DNA from: Bacteroidota bacterium
GTDB taxonomy: Bacteria > Bacteroidota > Bacteroidia > Chitinophagales > Chitinophagaceae
Direction: 5' to 3'
DNA: 64,000 nt
NCBI GenBank assembly: GCA_013286315.1
Contig: JABDFX010000001.1
Span: forward strand, 21,777-85,776
Below are positions 34,229 through 43,365 of this stretch, piece by piece (within the stretch, counting starts at the first letter, position 1; every line of letters starts with the position of its first letter). The position numbers and the translations under genes were made by a program. The notes under the pieces are model-generated. The model did no database searches. It was not told the DNA's origin and saw only the letters and a list, made by a program, of their open reading frames with translations.

Positions 34229-34996
34229 TCAAATCCAGGCATAAACATGTTTTTCCAAATCCTGCTGCGAAGGATAACTGATCAATACAGCGCGATGCGG
34301 CCGTTGAAAAACAAAAAAGCTTCCCGCACTCACGGCTGATGCACCGTACTGAACAGCCCTTTTAAAATCTGAAAGGGAGGCGGCCCCGCCTGCAGCTATC
34401 ATCGGTATATTGATGGCATGCGCAATTTTTTCTATCATTTCAAGATCGTATCCGGAAAAACTGCCGTCGCGTTCAATCGAATTCAGGAGTATTTCCCCGG
34501 CACCCGCTTCTTCCATCTGTTTCGCAAATGCCACGGGGTTCAGGCCGGTGGCCGTTTTCCCGTTTTCAATATACACGCCGGGCTTTCCGAACAAATTCTT
34601 TTTGTAGTCAATCGAAACCACTACACTCTGGCTCCCAAACTGCCTCGCGATCCCTGTGACCAGTGACGGATTTTTAACGGCTGAGCGGTTCAGGATCACT
34701 TTTTCCACGCCAACTGACAGAATTTTTTTAACCTCATCAACACTGGTTATACCACCGCCGTAGGCAATAGGTATAAACGCCTCACTGACAATCTCCCTGA
34801 TTCTGGAAATATCAGGTGGTCTGCTTTCCCTGCTGGCATCGATATCAATGATGGCCAGTTCATCCACTTCCTTTTCATTGAAAATGCGTACTGCGTTAAT
34901 AGGATCCCCAACATATTTATAATCTTTAAATTTTACCGATTTCACCAGGCCATTCCTGTGAATCAATAAAGCAGGTATAACCCTTATGCGCTTCAA
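34229..34996 (-). CDS. HisF-like ammonia-channel subunit of sugar amidotransferase
   Basis: 255-residue (beta-alpha)8 protein of the HisF family: VGDPINAVRIFNEKEVDELAIIDIDAS, IPIAYGGGITSVDEVKKIL, GVEKVILNRSAV. The histidine-pathway HisF has a catalytic Asp in PCLDV near residue 11; here the strand reads IPALLIHRNGLVKSVKF, lacking it, as in WbpI/WbpH-type HisF2 paralogues dedicated to glycan amidination. TTG start, TTGA overlap with the HisH-like gene. Not part of a histidine operon. Confidence 0.9.
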   Translation of the reverse strand: MKRIRVIPALLIHRNGLVKSVKFKDYKYVGDPINAVRIFNEKEVDELAIIDIDASRESRPPDISRIREIVSEAFIPIAYGGGITSVDEVKKILSVGVEKVILNRSAVKNPSLVTGIARQFGSQSVVVSIDYKKNLFGKPGVYIENGKTATGLNPVAFAKQMEEAGAGEILLNSIERDGSFSGYDLEMIEKIAHAINIPMIAAGGAASLSDFKRAVQYGASAVSAGSFFVFQRPHRAVLISYPSQQDLEKHVYAWI

Positions 34997-35604
34997 AGCA
35001 GGGCAAAGTTTTCAAGAATTTTCATCCCATATTTGTGGCTCTTTTCAGGATGAAACTGAACACCGAATATATTGTCATGGCTCACTGCCGCGGTAAAATT
35101 ATATCCATAAATAGCCTCCAGTAACACATCTTCAGGATTATCCGGTAGCACATGAAAAGAGTGCACGAAATAAAAACGTGGCTGTTCTCCCAAATCATTC
35201 GTCAGGGCGGAAGTCTTTGATCGTTTGACATCCGTCCAGCCCATATGTGGAATTTTCAAAGCACCCAGGTTGTCTTTTTTGAATTTTATTGTTTTACCGG
35301 TTATCCATCCCAGGCCCGGCTCGGTTCCTTCTTCGCTATTTTCCATCAGCATCTGAAGACCTACACAAATGCCCAATAAAGGAACCTTATCCTGTTTCAC
35401 TTTTTCTTTTACCAATGGTCTCAACCCGGATGCATTAAACTTTTGCATACAATGATCAAACGCCCCGATACCGGGAAGAATGATCTTCTCTGCCTTTTCC
35501 ACGGCAGAAATATCCGATGCAAGGACGGATTCAAAACTGGCTTTTTTTAGCATATTTTGAACAGAACCGAGGTTACCCACACCATAATCAATAATTGTGA
35601 TCAT
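34993..35604 (-). CDS. HisH-like glutaminase subunit of sugar amidotransferase
   Basis: 203-residue class I glutamine amidotransferase: ITIIDYGVGNLGSVQNML, LPGIGAFDHCMQ, nucleophile Cys80 in LGICVGLQML, and the His/Glu pair in VQFHPEKSH. Hydrolyses glutamine and feeds ammonia through the HisF-like partner to the WbpG-like enzyme. Its ATG overlaps the upstream acetyltransferase stop by one base. Context distinguishes it from biosynthetic HisH. Confidence 0.92.
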   Translation of the reverse strand: MITIIDYGVGNLGSVQNMLKKASFESVLASDISAVEKAEKIILPGIGAFDHCMQKFNASGLRPLVKEKVKQDKVPLLGICVGLQMLMENSEEGTEPGLGWITGKTIKFKKDNLGALKIPHMGWTDVKRSKTSALTNDLGEQPRFYFVHSFHVLPDNPEDVLLEAIYGYNFTAAVSHDNIFGVQFHPEKSHKYGMKILENFALL

Positions 35605-36251
35605 CAGATGTTCAAATATTTCTTCCGGTAGTCCTGAAACCTGTCGGACCGGATGTATCCATTATAATCTGTATTCAGTTTATAGTGAACACATTTATCT
35701 TTTTCAAGTTGTCTGATAATTTTTGCCGGTACTCCTCCAACTAAGCAAAACCCTTCGGGAAACGATTTTGTAACAACTGCTCCTGCGGCAACAATTGTCC
35801 AGTCACCCAGGATTACACCGGGCATTATCTTTGCGCCCACTCCAATCCAGCAATATTTTCCTATGAATACGGGAGAAGGAATATGTTTTCGGGTATCATA
35901 ATAATCATGATTCGCGCTGATGATGGCCACATTTGGTGCGATCTGGGTATAGTCGCCAATGGTGATGCCACCCTTACCCTGTATATAACATCCTTTCATA
36001 ATACCCGGGTACGCATCGATCCCGACTAATATATTCTCCACATCGTACACCTTACTTGCAGAACTGACGGGCCAATAGGCTTCTCTGTTGCCGCCCAAAT
36101 TCAAGACTTTCTGTTTGAACCAGAATTCAAAATTTACCCTGCCCTGGTAATCGCCGGTTTTTCTTATAAAACCAAAATAGGGAAGTTTGCAAATCAAAAC
36201 GATGGGTATCTGCAGTGGTCTTTTCAAAAAATATTTTAGACGATTACTCAT
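35604..36251 (-). CDS. Hexapeptide-repeat acetyltransferase (LbH)
   Basis: 215-residue acetyltransferase with a basic N-terminal part (RLKYFLKRPLQIPIVLICKLP) and a left-handed beta-helix: KGGITIGDYTQIAPNVAIISANHDYYD, VFIGKYCWIGVGAKIMPGVILGDWTIVAAGAVVTKSF and GGVPAKIIRQLE. Layout resembles WcaF/maltose O-acetyltransferase types that O-acetylate glycan residues with acetyl-CoA. Overlaps the GT2 gene upstream by eight bases and the HisH-like gene downstream by one. Target unknown. Confidence 0.88.
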   Translation of the reverse strand: MSNRLKYFLKRPLQIPIVLICKLPYFGFIRKTGDYQGRVNFEFWFKQKVLNLGGNREAYWPVSSASKVYDVENILVGIDAYPGIMKGCYIQGKGGITIGDYTQIAPNVAIISANHDYYDTRKHIPSPVFIGKYCWIGVGAKIMPGVILGDWTIVAAGAVVTKSFPEGFCLVGGVPAKIIRQLEKDKCVHYKLNTDYNGYIRSDRFQDYRKKYLNI

Positions 36252-37077
36252 AAGACCTTAGTTTCTTCCATCCGAGTTTTGCCTTATCCGGCTGTAACTT
36301 TGCCATCGATTTAAGTATACCAATAATGTTTTTCCCTTTATTCCTTCGTAAGATCTTTGAAGCAATATCACGACTCAATGGACAATCGGGACTCTTTAAA
36401 TACCGGATCATGATCCTTTCGTAATCCAAATCAAATTTACTCAGGCTGTTCTGCTCCTGTTCGTTGTGTTCGCGACTCCATACAATGCCCTCATTCATCA
36501 AAACCACATCGTGTTTAAGGGCAAGTCTATGCCACATTTCACAGTCGCTTACCATTCTGGCGGAGCCGAAACCACCCACTTCGTCAAATACCTTTTTGCG
36601 GATAATAGATGAAAGGGGCGCTTTGTGAAAAAGGCCGGGTCCAAGGTAGTGATATTCGTAGGCCTCTTTTGGAGTCAGAACAAAGGGAAACGGTCCCTTT
36701 TTATTTTGTGGTAAAGAACATAAACCCCAACCTGAATCCGGGAATTTGTTCATTGAATCGACTAAGATCCCCAGTCCCCAGGGATATAAATAATCATCCG
36801 AATCCACATATTTCAGGAATTCCCCCTTCGCATGAGAGGCCGCTTTATTTCTGTTTGGATAATCGCCGAGGTTTTTTTCGTTGATGTGAACTTTTACCCT
36901 TTCGTCCTTTACCGCATATCCCCTCGCTATATTTACTGTTTCATCAGCAGAATGATCATCCACGATAATCAACTCAAAATTTGAATATTCAGAAGCAAGA
37001 ACGCTTTCAATTGCAGCACCAATATACTTGTCCCTATTATAACAAGTCATCAAAATACTTACCAGTGGCAATTCCAT
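36244..37077 (-). CDS. Glycosyltransferase family 2
   Basis: 277-residue inverting GT-A transferase: LPLVSILMTCYNRDKYIGAAIESVLASEY, ELIIVDDHSADETVNIA, NRNKAASHAKGEFLKYVDSDDYLYPW with the DSDD metal site, and a C-terminal WHRLALKHDVV segment. Likely adds one sugar of the repeat unit in the cytoplasm. Donor unknown. Confidence 0.9.
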   Translation of the reverse strand: MELPLVSILMTCYNRDKYIGAAIESVLASEYSNFELIIVDDHSADETVNIARGYAVKDERVKVHINEKNLGDYPNRNKAASHAKGEFLKYVDSDDYLYPWGLGILVDSMNKFPDSGWGLCSLPQNKKGPFPFVLTPKEAYEYHYLGPGLFHKAPLSSIIRKKVFDEVGGFGSARMVSDCEMWHRLALKHDVVLMNEGIVWSREHNEQEQNSLSKFDLDYERIMIRYLKSPDCPLSRDIASKILRRNKGKNIIGILKSMAKLQPDKAKLGWKKLRSYE

Positions 37078-37129
37078 TTATTTTTATATGGTAGTATGAT
37101 AATTTATCAGAGTCGCGTCCGATAATAGA

Positions 37130-38224
37130 TCACACAAAATATTTTTTTAAATTATTTATTGGTCTCTCAATGAATGTCCAGGAAAGGCTCGCAATCACAA
37201 ACAATAAAATGCTTTGAACGACAAATGAAGCTATGGGACTTTGAATCCATCCGGGATTAATAATATGAATAGACAACGGATATGCAGTCTCCTCCCCCTT
37301 TATGCATCTTAATAACCAGGGTATAAAATTGTGATAGACATACAGACCATAGCTAATCTTTCCAAGATACCTGATGACCTGATTATTTAGTATTGCCGCT
37401 GGTATCCCCTTATAACCCCTGACAGCACCCAGAATGAGATAAAACGAAGCAACCGATACCGCTAATCCAAACAAATAGGATAGATTAAAAATAAATATTA
37501 CACAAGCCAGGATTACTGAGCTTAAAAATCCAAGCCCAACCGGAATACGCGTAAAAAAATGAGAAAATTTATTTTCTTCCAATAAATATAATGCTAACAA
37601 AGCTCCCATTCCAAAAGCATCAAAACAACTTATTGGCAAAACATCATAAAAACTAAAAAACAAGCCGGATGATTTAAAGAAAATGAATTTAAAAATAATA
37701 CTCAAACCGATTATTGCCGGGAAAAGATATTTTAGAAAATCCAGCGGGATAATAAATATCATGAAAGGCCAAAGTAAGTAAAATTGTTCTTCCACTCCGA
37801 GTGACCAAAAGTGTGAAAGCATCCCTGGCCACTCATGAATTTTAAAAAATAAAAAATTGGGGGTATACGTTACATACCATAGAAAATGCCCGTCAAAAGC
37901 CAAAGGAACAAATGCAAAAACCAGAAAAATAACCAGAAAATACAATGGGAAAATCCTTAATGTCCTTCTGATATAAAAGGTTTTAATAGCCTTACCAAAT
38001 GATGTCAACCCTTTATCTAATTCCCTCTTCTGATAAAGTAAATTCGACGAAATTAAAAATCCACTTAAAACAAAGAAAAAAGTAACTCCTAAATAGCCAT
38101 TGGGTATTAAGTTGATCCTATTGTTGGGTAACCAATGGTAAATGATGACTAAAAAAACTGCAAAAAAACGAAAACTGTCAAGCTGCGGTAAATACTTTAA
38201 CCGGGTATATGAAGCCGAATTAAT
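37130..38224 (-). CDS. OafA-type acyltransferase 3, start codon non-canonical
   Basis: The track starts at TTG 38008, but this removes the family's essential N-terminus. The same frame is open upstream and reads YLPQLDSFRFFAVFLVIIYHW, NGYLGVTFFFVLSGFLISSNLL, the standard acyltransferase-3 start including the active-site His. An in-frame TAA lies at 38230-38228 and no ATG/GTG/TTG follows, so translation would begin at ATT 38224 or a similar rare codon, giving about 364 residues, normal for the family. Later motifs FYIRRTLRIFPLYFL and SLGVEEQFYLLWPF are intact. Either a rare start or a gene that has lost its ATG. Confidence 0.78.
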   Translation of the reverse strand: MNSASYTRLKYLPQLDSFRFFAVFLVIIYHWLPNNRINLIPNGYLGVTFFFVLSGFLISSNLLYQKRELDKGLTSFGKAIKTFYIRRTLRIFPLYFLVIFLVFAFVPLAFDGHFLWYVTYTPNFLFFKIHEWPGMLSHFWSLGVEEQFYLLWPFMIFIIPLDFLKYLFPAIIGLSIIFKFIFFKSSGLFFSFYDVLPISCFDAFGMGALLALYLLEENKFSHFFTRIPVGLGFLSSVILACVIFIFNLSYLFGLAVSVASFYLILGAVRGYKGIPAAILNNQVIRYLGKISYGLYVYHNFIPWLLRCIKGEETAYPLSIHIINPGWIQSPIASFVVQSILLFVIASLSWTFIERPINNLKKYFV

Positions 38225-38230
38225 AAATTA

Positions 38231-39463
38231 CTAGTTATGCAAGGATTCTAAATAATCAGCCATTTTGTCTCCTACGATATCCCAGTCATATTCACTTTTT
38301 ACAAAGAGAAATGCCTCATTGGCAATATTATTTGCTAACTGAGGGTCTTGCAATAATTCTACAACCTTATTTGCAAACAACCCGGGATTATCCGCTATCA
38401 ATATGTTATTCTGATCAGTATAGTTTATCCCTTCGGCGCCGATGGTTGTTGAAACAACCGGAACCTTATACGCCATGGCCTCCATAAGCTTTAAGCGGGT
38501 TCCGCTTCCGGACAATAAAGGCACAATGGCAATGGACGCTTTTCTATAATATGTATCAATCCTTTCGACACCCCCATGGTTAATAATTGAATTATTTTGA
38601 AGTAAACCCGACAATTCCTTACCAGGAATTCCCCTCCCAACCACTGACAATTTCGCATCCGGTATCTGCGTCAAAACCAAAGGGAAAACTTCCTTACAAA
38701 ACCAGGTAAGACCTTCCGTGTTTGGCAAATAATCAATGGATCCGCAAAAAAGTATTTCAAGAGGTTCTTTCTTAATTTCCATTCCCGGATTACGTTGTAT
38801 TTCGGATATGCCTACTCCGTTAGGAACTACCGTACCCGAAAGTTTTCCCTGATTCATCTCTATTAATTGTTCGAGATCAGTCTGACTGCAGGCAAATATC
38901 TTCATACCGTATTTAAACAAAGAAGTTTCAACCCTTTCAACATGTTTATATGCCGAATTACTTATAACCCCCTTTTCCCTGGCAACAAGGGCAAGTTTGG
39001 AATTTATATTATAGGCATCGTAAACGACAGGTATACCGGGACGAATCCGCCTTACAAGTTTGCTCAGGTTCAGAATCGCCATATCTTCCAAAATGACATA
39101 GTCAAATGAGGAATTTTTCAAAATTCCCTTCATCTGTGGATACAATAATATGTATTGATGGTCTGCAGACTCGCTCAGGGAACGGTTCCACAACCTGAAT
39201 CTAATGGCATTGGCAAATTTATCCGGGAGAAATGAAAACAAGTCAAAAATTCTTTTATTTTCTTTTGTACTATAAATATTGCATTTTTTTATGGCGGGGA
39301 ATTCGGATTGTGATTTAAAAAATGATTCCCTGTCCTGGCTCATCAGGGCAGTAACATGATAATGTTTGCACAATTGATTTAACAGGTTAAAGCATCTTTG
39401 CATGCCCCCGCTTGCCGGCGGATATATATTATTGAAGGGAATAACCATCAAAACGTTTTTCAT
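38231..39463 (-). CDS. Glycosyltransferase family 4
   Basis: 410-residue GT-B transferase: VLMVIPFNNIYPPASGGMQRCFNLL with the GG acceptor loop, DYVILEDMAIL, IPVVYDAYNINSKL, FACSQTDLEQL, VVPNGVGI, LEILFCGSIDYLPNTEGLTWF and IVPLLSGSGTRLKLMEAMAYKVPVVSTTIGAEGI. The last block is typical of sulfoquinovosyl- or WcaC-like GT4 members. Four bases from the Gmd-like gene upstream. Specificity unknown. Confidence 0.92.
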   Translation of the reverse strand: MKNVLMVIPFNNIYPPASGGMQRCFNLLNQLCKHYHVTALMSQDRESFFKSQSEFPAIKKCNIYSTKENKRIFDLFSFLPDKFANAIRFRLWNRSLSESADHQYILLYPQMKGILKNSSFDYVILEDMAILNLSKLVRRIRPGIPVVYDAYNINSKLALVAREKGVISNSAYKHVERVETSLFKYGMKIFACSQTDLEQLIEMNQGKLSGTVVPNGVGISEIQRNPGMEIKKEPLEILFCGSIDYLPNTEGLTWFCKEVFPLVLTQIPDAKLSVVGRGIPGKELSGLLQNNSIINHGGVERIDTYYRKASIAIVPLLSGSGTRLKLMEAMAYKVPVVSTTIGAEGINYTDQNNILIADNPGLFANKVVELLQDPQLANNIANEAFLFVKSEYDWDIVGDKMADYLESLHN

Positions 39464-39467
39464 AGGC

Positions 39468-40421
39468 TCAAGATGCTAACTCTTCTTCCAGTAATTTGTC
39501 TAACAAATCTTCGCTATCCATTGAATACTTCCAATCTAATTCGCTCTTTGCTTTACCCGGGTCGCCGAATATATCTTCAATATCGACAGGTCTGTATAGC
39601 TCGTTACTCACTTCGTAAAATGCAGAATTGATACTTAATTTTTTAAATATATATTCAATAATATTTCTAAGACTGATCGATTGTCCCGAACAAAGAATAT
39701 AATCATCTGGTTTTTTCGATTGCATCATTAAATACATTCCTTCGACATATAATGGCGCGTATCCGAAATCCCTTCGGATATCAATGTTTCCAACCAAAAG
39801 TTTTGAATTTCCGCCGCGACTGATTTTTACACTTTCAGTCAAAACCTTTTTCATAAAGAAGTTACCACTTCTTAAAAAGGATTCATGGTTAAACAAGATA
39901 CCACAGCAAATAAACATGTTGTAACTCTCACGATAATGAATGCAGCTCCAATGAGCTGCTGCTTTGGATATCGCATAAGGACTAACTGGATGCAACACAC
40001 TGTTTTCCGTAATGGGTAAACTACTTACCTTTCCGTACATCTCACTGCTACTTGCCTGGTAAAATTTAATACTTCTGTCAACCAGTTTTATCGCTTCCAA
40101 TAAATTGAAAACTGACATGGTATTGAAATGAAAAGTGCCGATCGGCTGTCTGAATGACAATGATACTGAGCTTTGAGCCGCGAGATTATATATTTCAGCG
40201 GGTTTATATTGCGTGAGAATTTTAATAATCTGAGAAATATCGAGCAGATCACATTCTTCGATCAGGACTTTATTTCTGATTTTCAAATATTCTAACCCCC
40301 TTAAATCAGATGTTCCACTACTTCTGACGAGCCCAATCACGTTATGGCTTTTTCCAAGTAACAGGGCTGCCAGATAGGCTCCATCCTGTCCAGAGATGCC
40401 GGTTATGATTGTGGTCTTCAA
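39468..40421 (-). CDS. GDP-mannose 4,6-dehydratase-like SDR (second paralogue)
   Basis: 317-residue extended SDR with Gmd hallmarks: TIITGISGQDGAYLAALLL, VRSSGTSDLRGLEYL, EIYNLAAQSSVSLSFRQP, ASSSEMYGKV, catalytic YAISKAAAHW, and NHESFLRSGNFFMKKVLTESVKI. It is about 55 residues shorter than the canonical Gmd at 10521 and differs in the RR(S)SLFNT arm that mediates tetramerisation. Could supply GDP-4-keto-6-deoxymannose for GDP-D-rhamnose or another product, but no Rmd-like reductase is adjacent. Substrate uncertain. Confidence 0.88.
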   Translation of the reverse strand: MKTTIITGISGQDGAYLAALLLGKSHNVIGLVRSSGTSDLRGLEYLKIRNKVLIEECDLLDISQIIKILTQYKPAEIYNLAAQSSVSLSFRQPIGTFHFNTMSVFNLLEAIKLVDRSIKFYQASSSEMYGKVSSLPITENSVLHPVSPYAISKAAAHWSCIHYRESYNMFICCGILFNHESFLRSGNFFMKKVLTESVKISRGGNSKLLVGNIDIRRDFGYAPLYVEGMYLMMQSKKPDDYILCSGQSISLRNIIEYIFKKLSINSAFYEVSNELYRPVDIEDIFGDPGKAKSELDWKYSMDSEDLLDKLLEEELAS

Positions 40422-40447
40422 ATACTATTTCTTTGCAGTCTGTAAAT

Positions 40448-41209
40448 TCAGTTCAACCTCGCGGCTGTAATTAATCCATACCCTCCGGAAATTCTTTCAT
40501 CGGAAATGATTTTCATCCCAAATTCATTCAATCTGTTCATCACATCTTCAGGGGTTTTGCTTTTATTGGCCCACAAATGGTATTCCATGGTAACTGATTT
40601 CACTCCTCTCCATAATGAAGTATCTTCGAGCAATTCCCATTCGGCTCCCTCACAATCTATTTTTACAATATCGATATTTCCTCCGGCACGCTGAACCAGT
40701 TTGGAGAATGCGGTTCCCGTGATATTACCTTTTTCTGAATATTCAGTTTGCGTATGTAATTCAGATTTGCCGAAATTCAGCCTCAATTTGCAATCCGTCA
40801 AACTGACTGCTTCATAGTACACTTTCGCATTAAGTAAATGCGCATTGTGACTAAGCACTGATTCTAAAATCTTATTAGGTTCATAACAGGTGATTGATGC
40901 ATGGGCAAAATGCTGACGGGCTGCGATAGCAAAAAGTCCCTGATTTGCGCCTATGTCTACGATAACCCTAACTTCTGAAAGTAATTTTTTCAAATCGGTC
41001 AAATGATAACAATCATTGATGCAGATTTCATTGAACTCAAAAGCCATTTCCGCACTTGAAAAATCCATGAATTTAAATCTTTTCGATTTTCCATTGATGC
41101 GCAGGCACTCCGGGACAAACAACTCTTTATCCCTGAAATAAAAAATTCCATACTTTGCTGACTTCAATCGCTTTTTTAAACCACTTATTTTTCTTTTTAG
41201 ATAATTCAC
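40448..41209 (-). CDS. FkbM-family methyltransferase
   Basis: 253-residue SAM methyltransferase. SAM loop VRVIVDIGANQGLFAIAARQHF, ITCYEPNKILESVLSHN, and IDIVKIDCEGAEWELLED, the FkbM block with Cys in the DxxG-E position. GTG start at 41209, abutting the GT gene upstream. Basic N-terminus (LKRKISGLKKRLKSAKYG) may aid membrane association. Target unknown. Confidence 0.88.
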   Translation of the reverse strand: MNYLKRKISGLKKRLKSAKYGIFYFRDKELFVPECLRINGKSKRFKFMDFSSAEMAFEFNEICINDCYHLTDLKKLLSEVRVIVDIGANQGLFAIAARQHFAHASITCYEPNKILESVLSHNAHLLNAKVYYEAVSLTDCKLRLNFGKSELHTQTEYSEKGNITGTAFSKLVQRAGGNIDIVKIDCEGAEWELLEDTSLWRGVKSVTMEYHLWANKSKTPEDVMNRLNEFGMKIISDERISGGYGLITAARLN

Positions 41210-42256
41210 CTAATTTTTGATGCCGCCTATTACCATTTTCTTTGTTATGTCAAGAAGTGCATTCGGTTCGCCGAAGTAAAACCTGCCATAGTGTTCGATA
41301 AAATTATTGAACACATATTCCGGCGTGTGTTTGAGATTATAAGTATGCATTAAATTCTTCAATTTGTTTTCCAGATCCATGTCACCATCATAGACCTGAA
41401 AGCAGGCCGGCAACAATCCGGGTCCCATAGATACCGGATTTTCATCCAGGCGCCACGCCATGGGCCAGGAACTATTTGGGGTAAAAACATATGTCCCGCA
41501 GGCGAGACACTCTGAGATAGGCAAACCAAAGGTTTCAGGAAAGGCAAGAAAAAAAACGGCAGCCTTGGAATATAACCTCCGGATTTCATCAATCGGGTAC
41601 TTCCCTTCCAATGCGATATACTTAACTCCCAGTTTTTTGAGCACAGACAGTTGCTGTTTTCTCTGGGTCTCATATCCCGGCTGTGCAAAATCAATCAAAG
41701 CAAAAAATTCATCTTTTTCTGTTGGTTTCAATAACTCTTTATTATCCAGGTTAACGCCTATAACCGCCTGATTTTGTTTCAGATCAGTTTTTACTTCCAT
41801 CAGACCTGTTACGAATAGATTATAATCATATAAAAGCTCATCATAATCATCGTCATTCATTTGTTTCTTTTTATTCAGCGGAGCTGAATCCAGCGGGCTT
41901 TCGGTATAACTGATGATGCAGCCTTTATAACGATTTCTTAGTTCCTTTATCGCAAAAAAATTTTTCCAAAAGGCATTGGGATAACACTCGGATAAAATAA
42001 TCGCATCATAATTGCTGATTTCCTGAATTAATTTACGATCAGCAAAATAATGGGTCAGTTTATTTCTGATCCTGAATTGAAGATTATTATGCCATCTCTT
42101 TGGTTTGTCATTCAGTGGTAATAACCGCATAAGCATCGGGATGCTGTCATAAAATATCCTATTTTCTATACCCAGATCTTTTAACATAGCTTGTAAGCCA
42201 AGCGAAATGATATTGGGGAAACAGGCACCTGGCCTGGAAAAAATAGCTATTCTCAC
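41210..42256 (-). CDS. Glycosyltransferase-like protein (GT-B)
   Basis: 348-residue protein with a GT-B-like layout: RIAIFSRPGACFPNIISLGLQAMLKDLG at the N-terminus, YDAIILSECYPNAFWKNF, IISYTESPLDSA, and a C-terminal GVKYIALEGKYPIDEIRRLYSKAAVFFLAFPETFGLPISECLACGTYVFTPN donor domain with the EX7E-like spacing. GTG start overlaps the WbsX gene as GTGA. Fairly divergent from the other GT4 genes here, so donor and linkage are unknown. Confidence 0.82.
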   Translation of the reverse strand: MRIAIFSRPGACFPNIISLGLQAMLKDLGIENRIFYDSIPMLMRLLPLNDKPKRWHNNLQFRIRNKLTHYFADRKLIQEISNYDAIILSECYPNAFWKNFFAIKELRNRYKGCIISYTESPLDSAPLNKKKQMNDDDYDELLYDYNLFVTGLMEVKTDLKQNQAVIGVNLDNKELLKPTEKDEFFALIDFAQPGYETQRKQQLSVLKKLGVKYIALEGKYPIDEIRRLYSKAAVFFLAFPETFGLPISECLACGTYVFTPNSSWPMAWRLDENPVSMGPGLLPACFQVYDGDMDLENKLKNLMHTYNLKHTPEYVFNNFIEHYGRFYFGEPNALLDITKKMVIGGIKN

Positions 42257-43365
42257 GATTGATGAAAGTTTTTACTTTTTTCATAATCGTGAATGGCTCC
42301 TTTAAATGCCTGCAGAAATTGGTGCCCATACAAACTGTCAGGCTCCAGAAAGTTGCCCTCGGCCCATTCATTCCACGATTTTAATATTACAATTTTCTCC
42401 TGGTCAGGTTTGTTTTCTGTCTGCTCAAATGCCTTTACGCACAATTTACGAAATAGTGCTGGAGAAGATTTCTCAAAAAGCCATCCATCCTTCCCGCTTC
42501 TTGGCGTATTATCCCATCCAGGATATATTAACGGGTATTCTTTAGGAGTCATTGAATGATCAGGATACCGGTTTACATAATTTTTATACTGAATGATAAC
42601 CGGAAGTTTAAACTTCTCACCTCTTATTTCATTAAAGTCAATATTCAACATTTTGTGTAATGCCTTATCTACCAGAGTTGGATCTCTGAGTTTATGCAAC
42701 TGGGGACCTAATTCCGAAATAGCGCTGTAACCATACAGGTTATTATCCCATTCAGGAGGCATGTGCATTCCCACAAAATGAATTCCATTCAGTCCTTCTT
42801 TAATGGCAAGATTTTGCCAAACACTTGTAAATAACTCAGGAGATGGCATTTCCATTGGGCGGAATACAAATACCAGTTTCCTGCCGTTTACCTCGATATA
42901 TCGATTGTCGTGAAAAGCTTCTAATAAGCTATAAAAATGTTTCTCAAAATCTTCGATACCTGGATAGGTTTGTTCGATTAATGTCTTTTTATTAGACAAA
43001 CCATGCCAGGTTCCTGACCATGTTTGATTAGCCCAGGATATGCAAAACGGAAAATCCGGTTTTTTTGATTCTACCATCTCTAAAAATGGTCGTTCGATAA
43101 TCCGCCGCCCGGCAAACCAGTAATGCCAATAACAAAACCCGTAAATACCATATGACTTTGCCAGATCTGATTGGGCCTCCCTGACTTCAGGAACCCGTAA
43201 ATCATAAAATCCAAGGTCGCCGGGAAGCCGGGGTTGTAAATGACTTTTGTATATGGGCTTCGCCTTGGTAACATTTGTCCATTCGGTAAATCCCTTTCCC
43301 CACCATTCGTCATTTTCGGGAATTGGATGGAACTGGGGCAGATATAAAGCGATTGATCTGATCAT
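42253..43365 (-). CDS. WbsX-like glycan protein (GH99-related)
   Basis: 370-residue protein of the WbsX family, related in fold to GH99 endo-mannosidases: SIALYLPQFHPIPENDEWWGKGFTEWTNVTKAKP, HLQPRLPGDLGFYDLRVPEVREAQ, YGIYGFCYWHYWFAGRRI, CISWANQTWSGTWHG, and LKSWNEWAEGNFLEPD. WbsX proteins recur in LPS and capsule clusters and are often annotated as glycosyltransferases; their activity is not settled. The catalytic Glu residues of GH99 may lie in the WNEWAEG segment. Cytosolic (no signal peptide). Overlaps its upstream neighbour by one base. Confidence 0.9.
   Translation of the reverse strand: MIRSIALYLPQFHPIPENDEWWGKGFTEWTNVTKAKPIYKSHLQPRLPGDLGFYDLRVPEVREAQSDLAKSYGIYGFCYWHYWFAGRRIIERPFLEMVESKKPDFPFCISWANQTWSGTWHGLSNKKTLIEQTYPGIEDFEKHFYSLLEAFHDNRYIEVNGRKLVFVFRPMEMPSPELFTSVWQNLAIKEGLNGIHFVGMHMPPEWDNNLYGYSAISELGPQLHKLRDPTLVDKALHKMLNIDFNEIRGEKFKLPVIIQYKNYVNRYPDHSMTPKEYPLIYPGWDNTPRSGKDGWLFEKSSPALFRKLCVKAFEQTENKPDQEKIVILKSWNEWAEGNFLEPDSLYGHQFLQAFKGAIHDYEKSKNFHQS

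Noticed and set aside
34229-35604. Histidine biosynthesis hisFH
   Set aside because: No other his genes nearby, the HisF-like protein lacks the catalytic Asp strand, and both are coupled to a WbpG-like gene.
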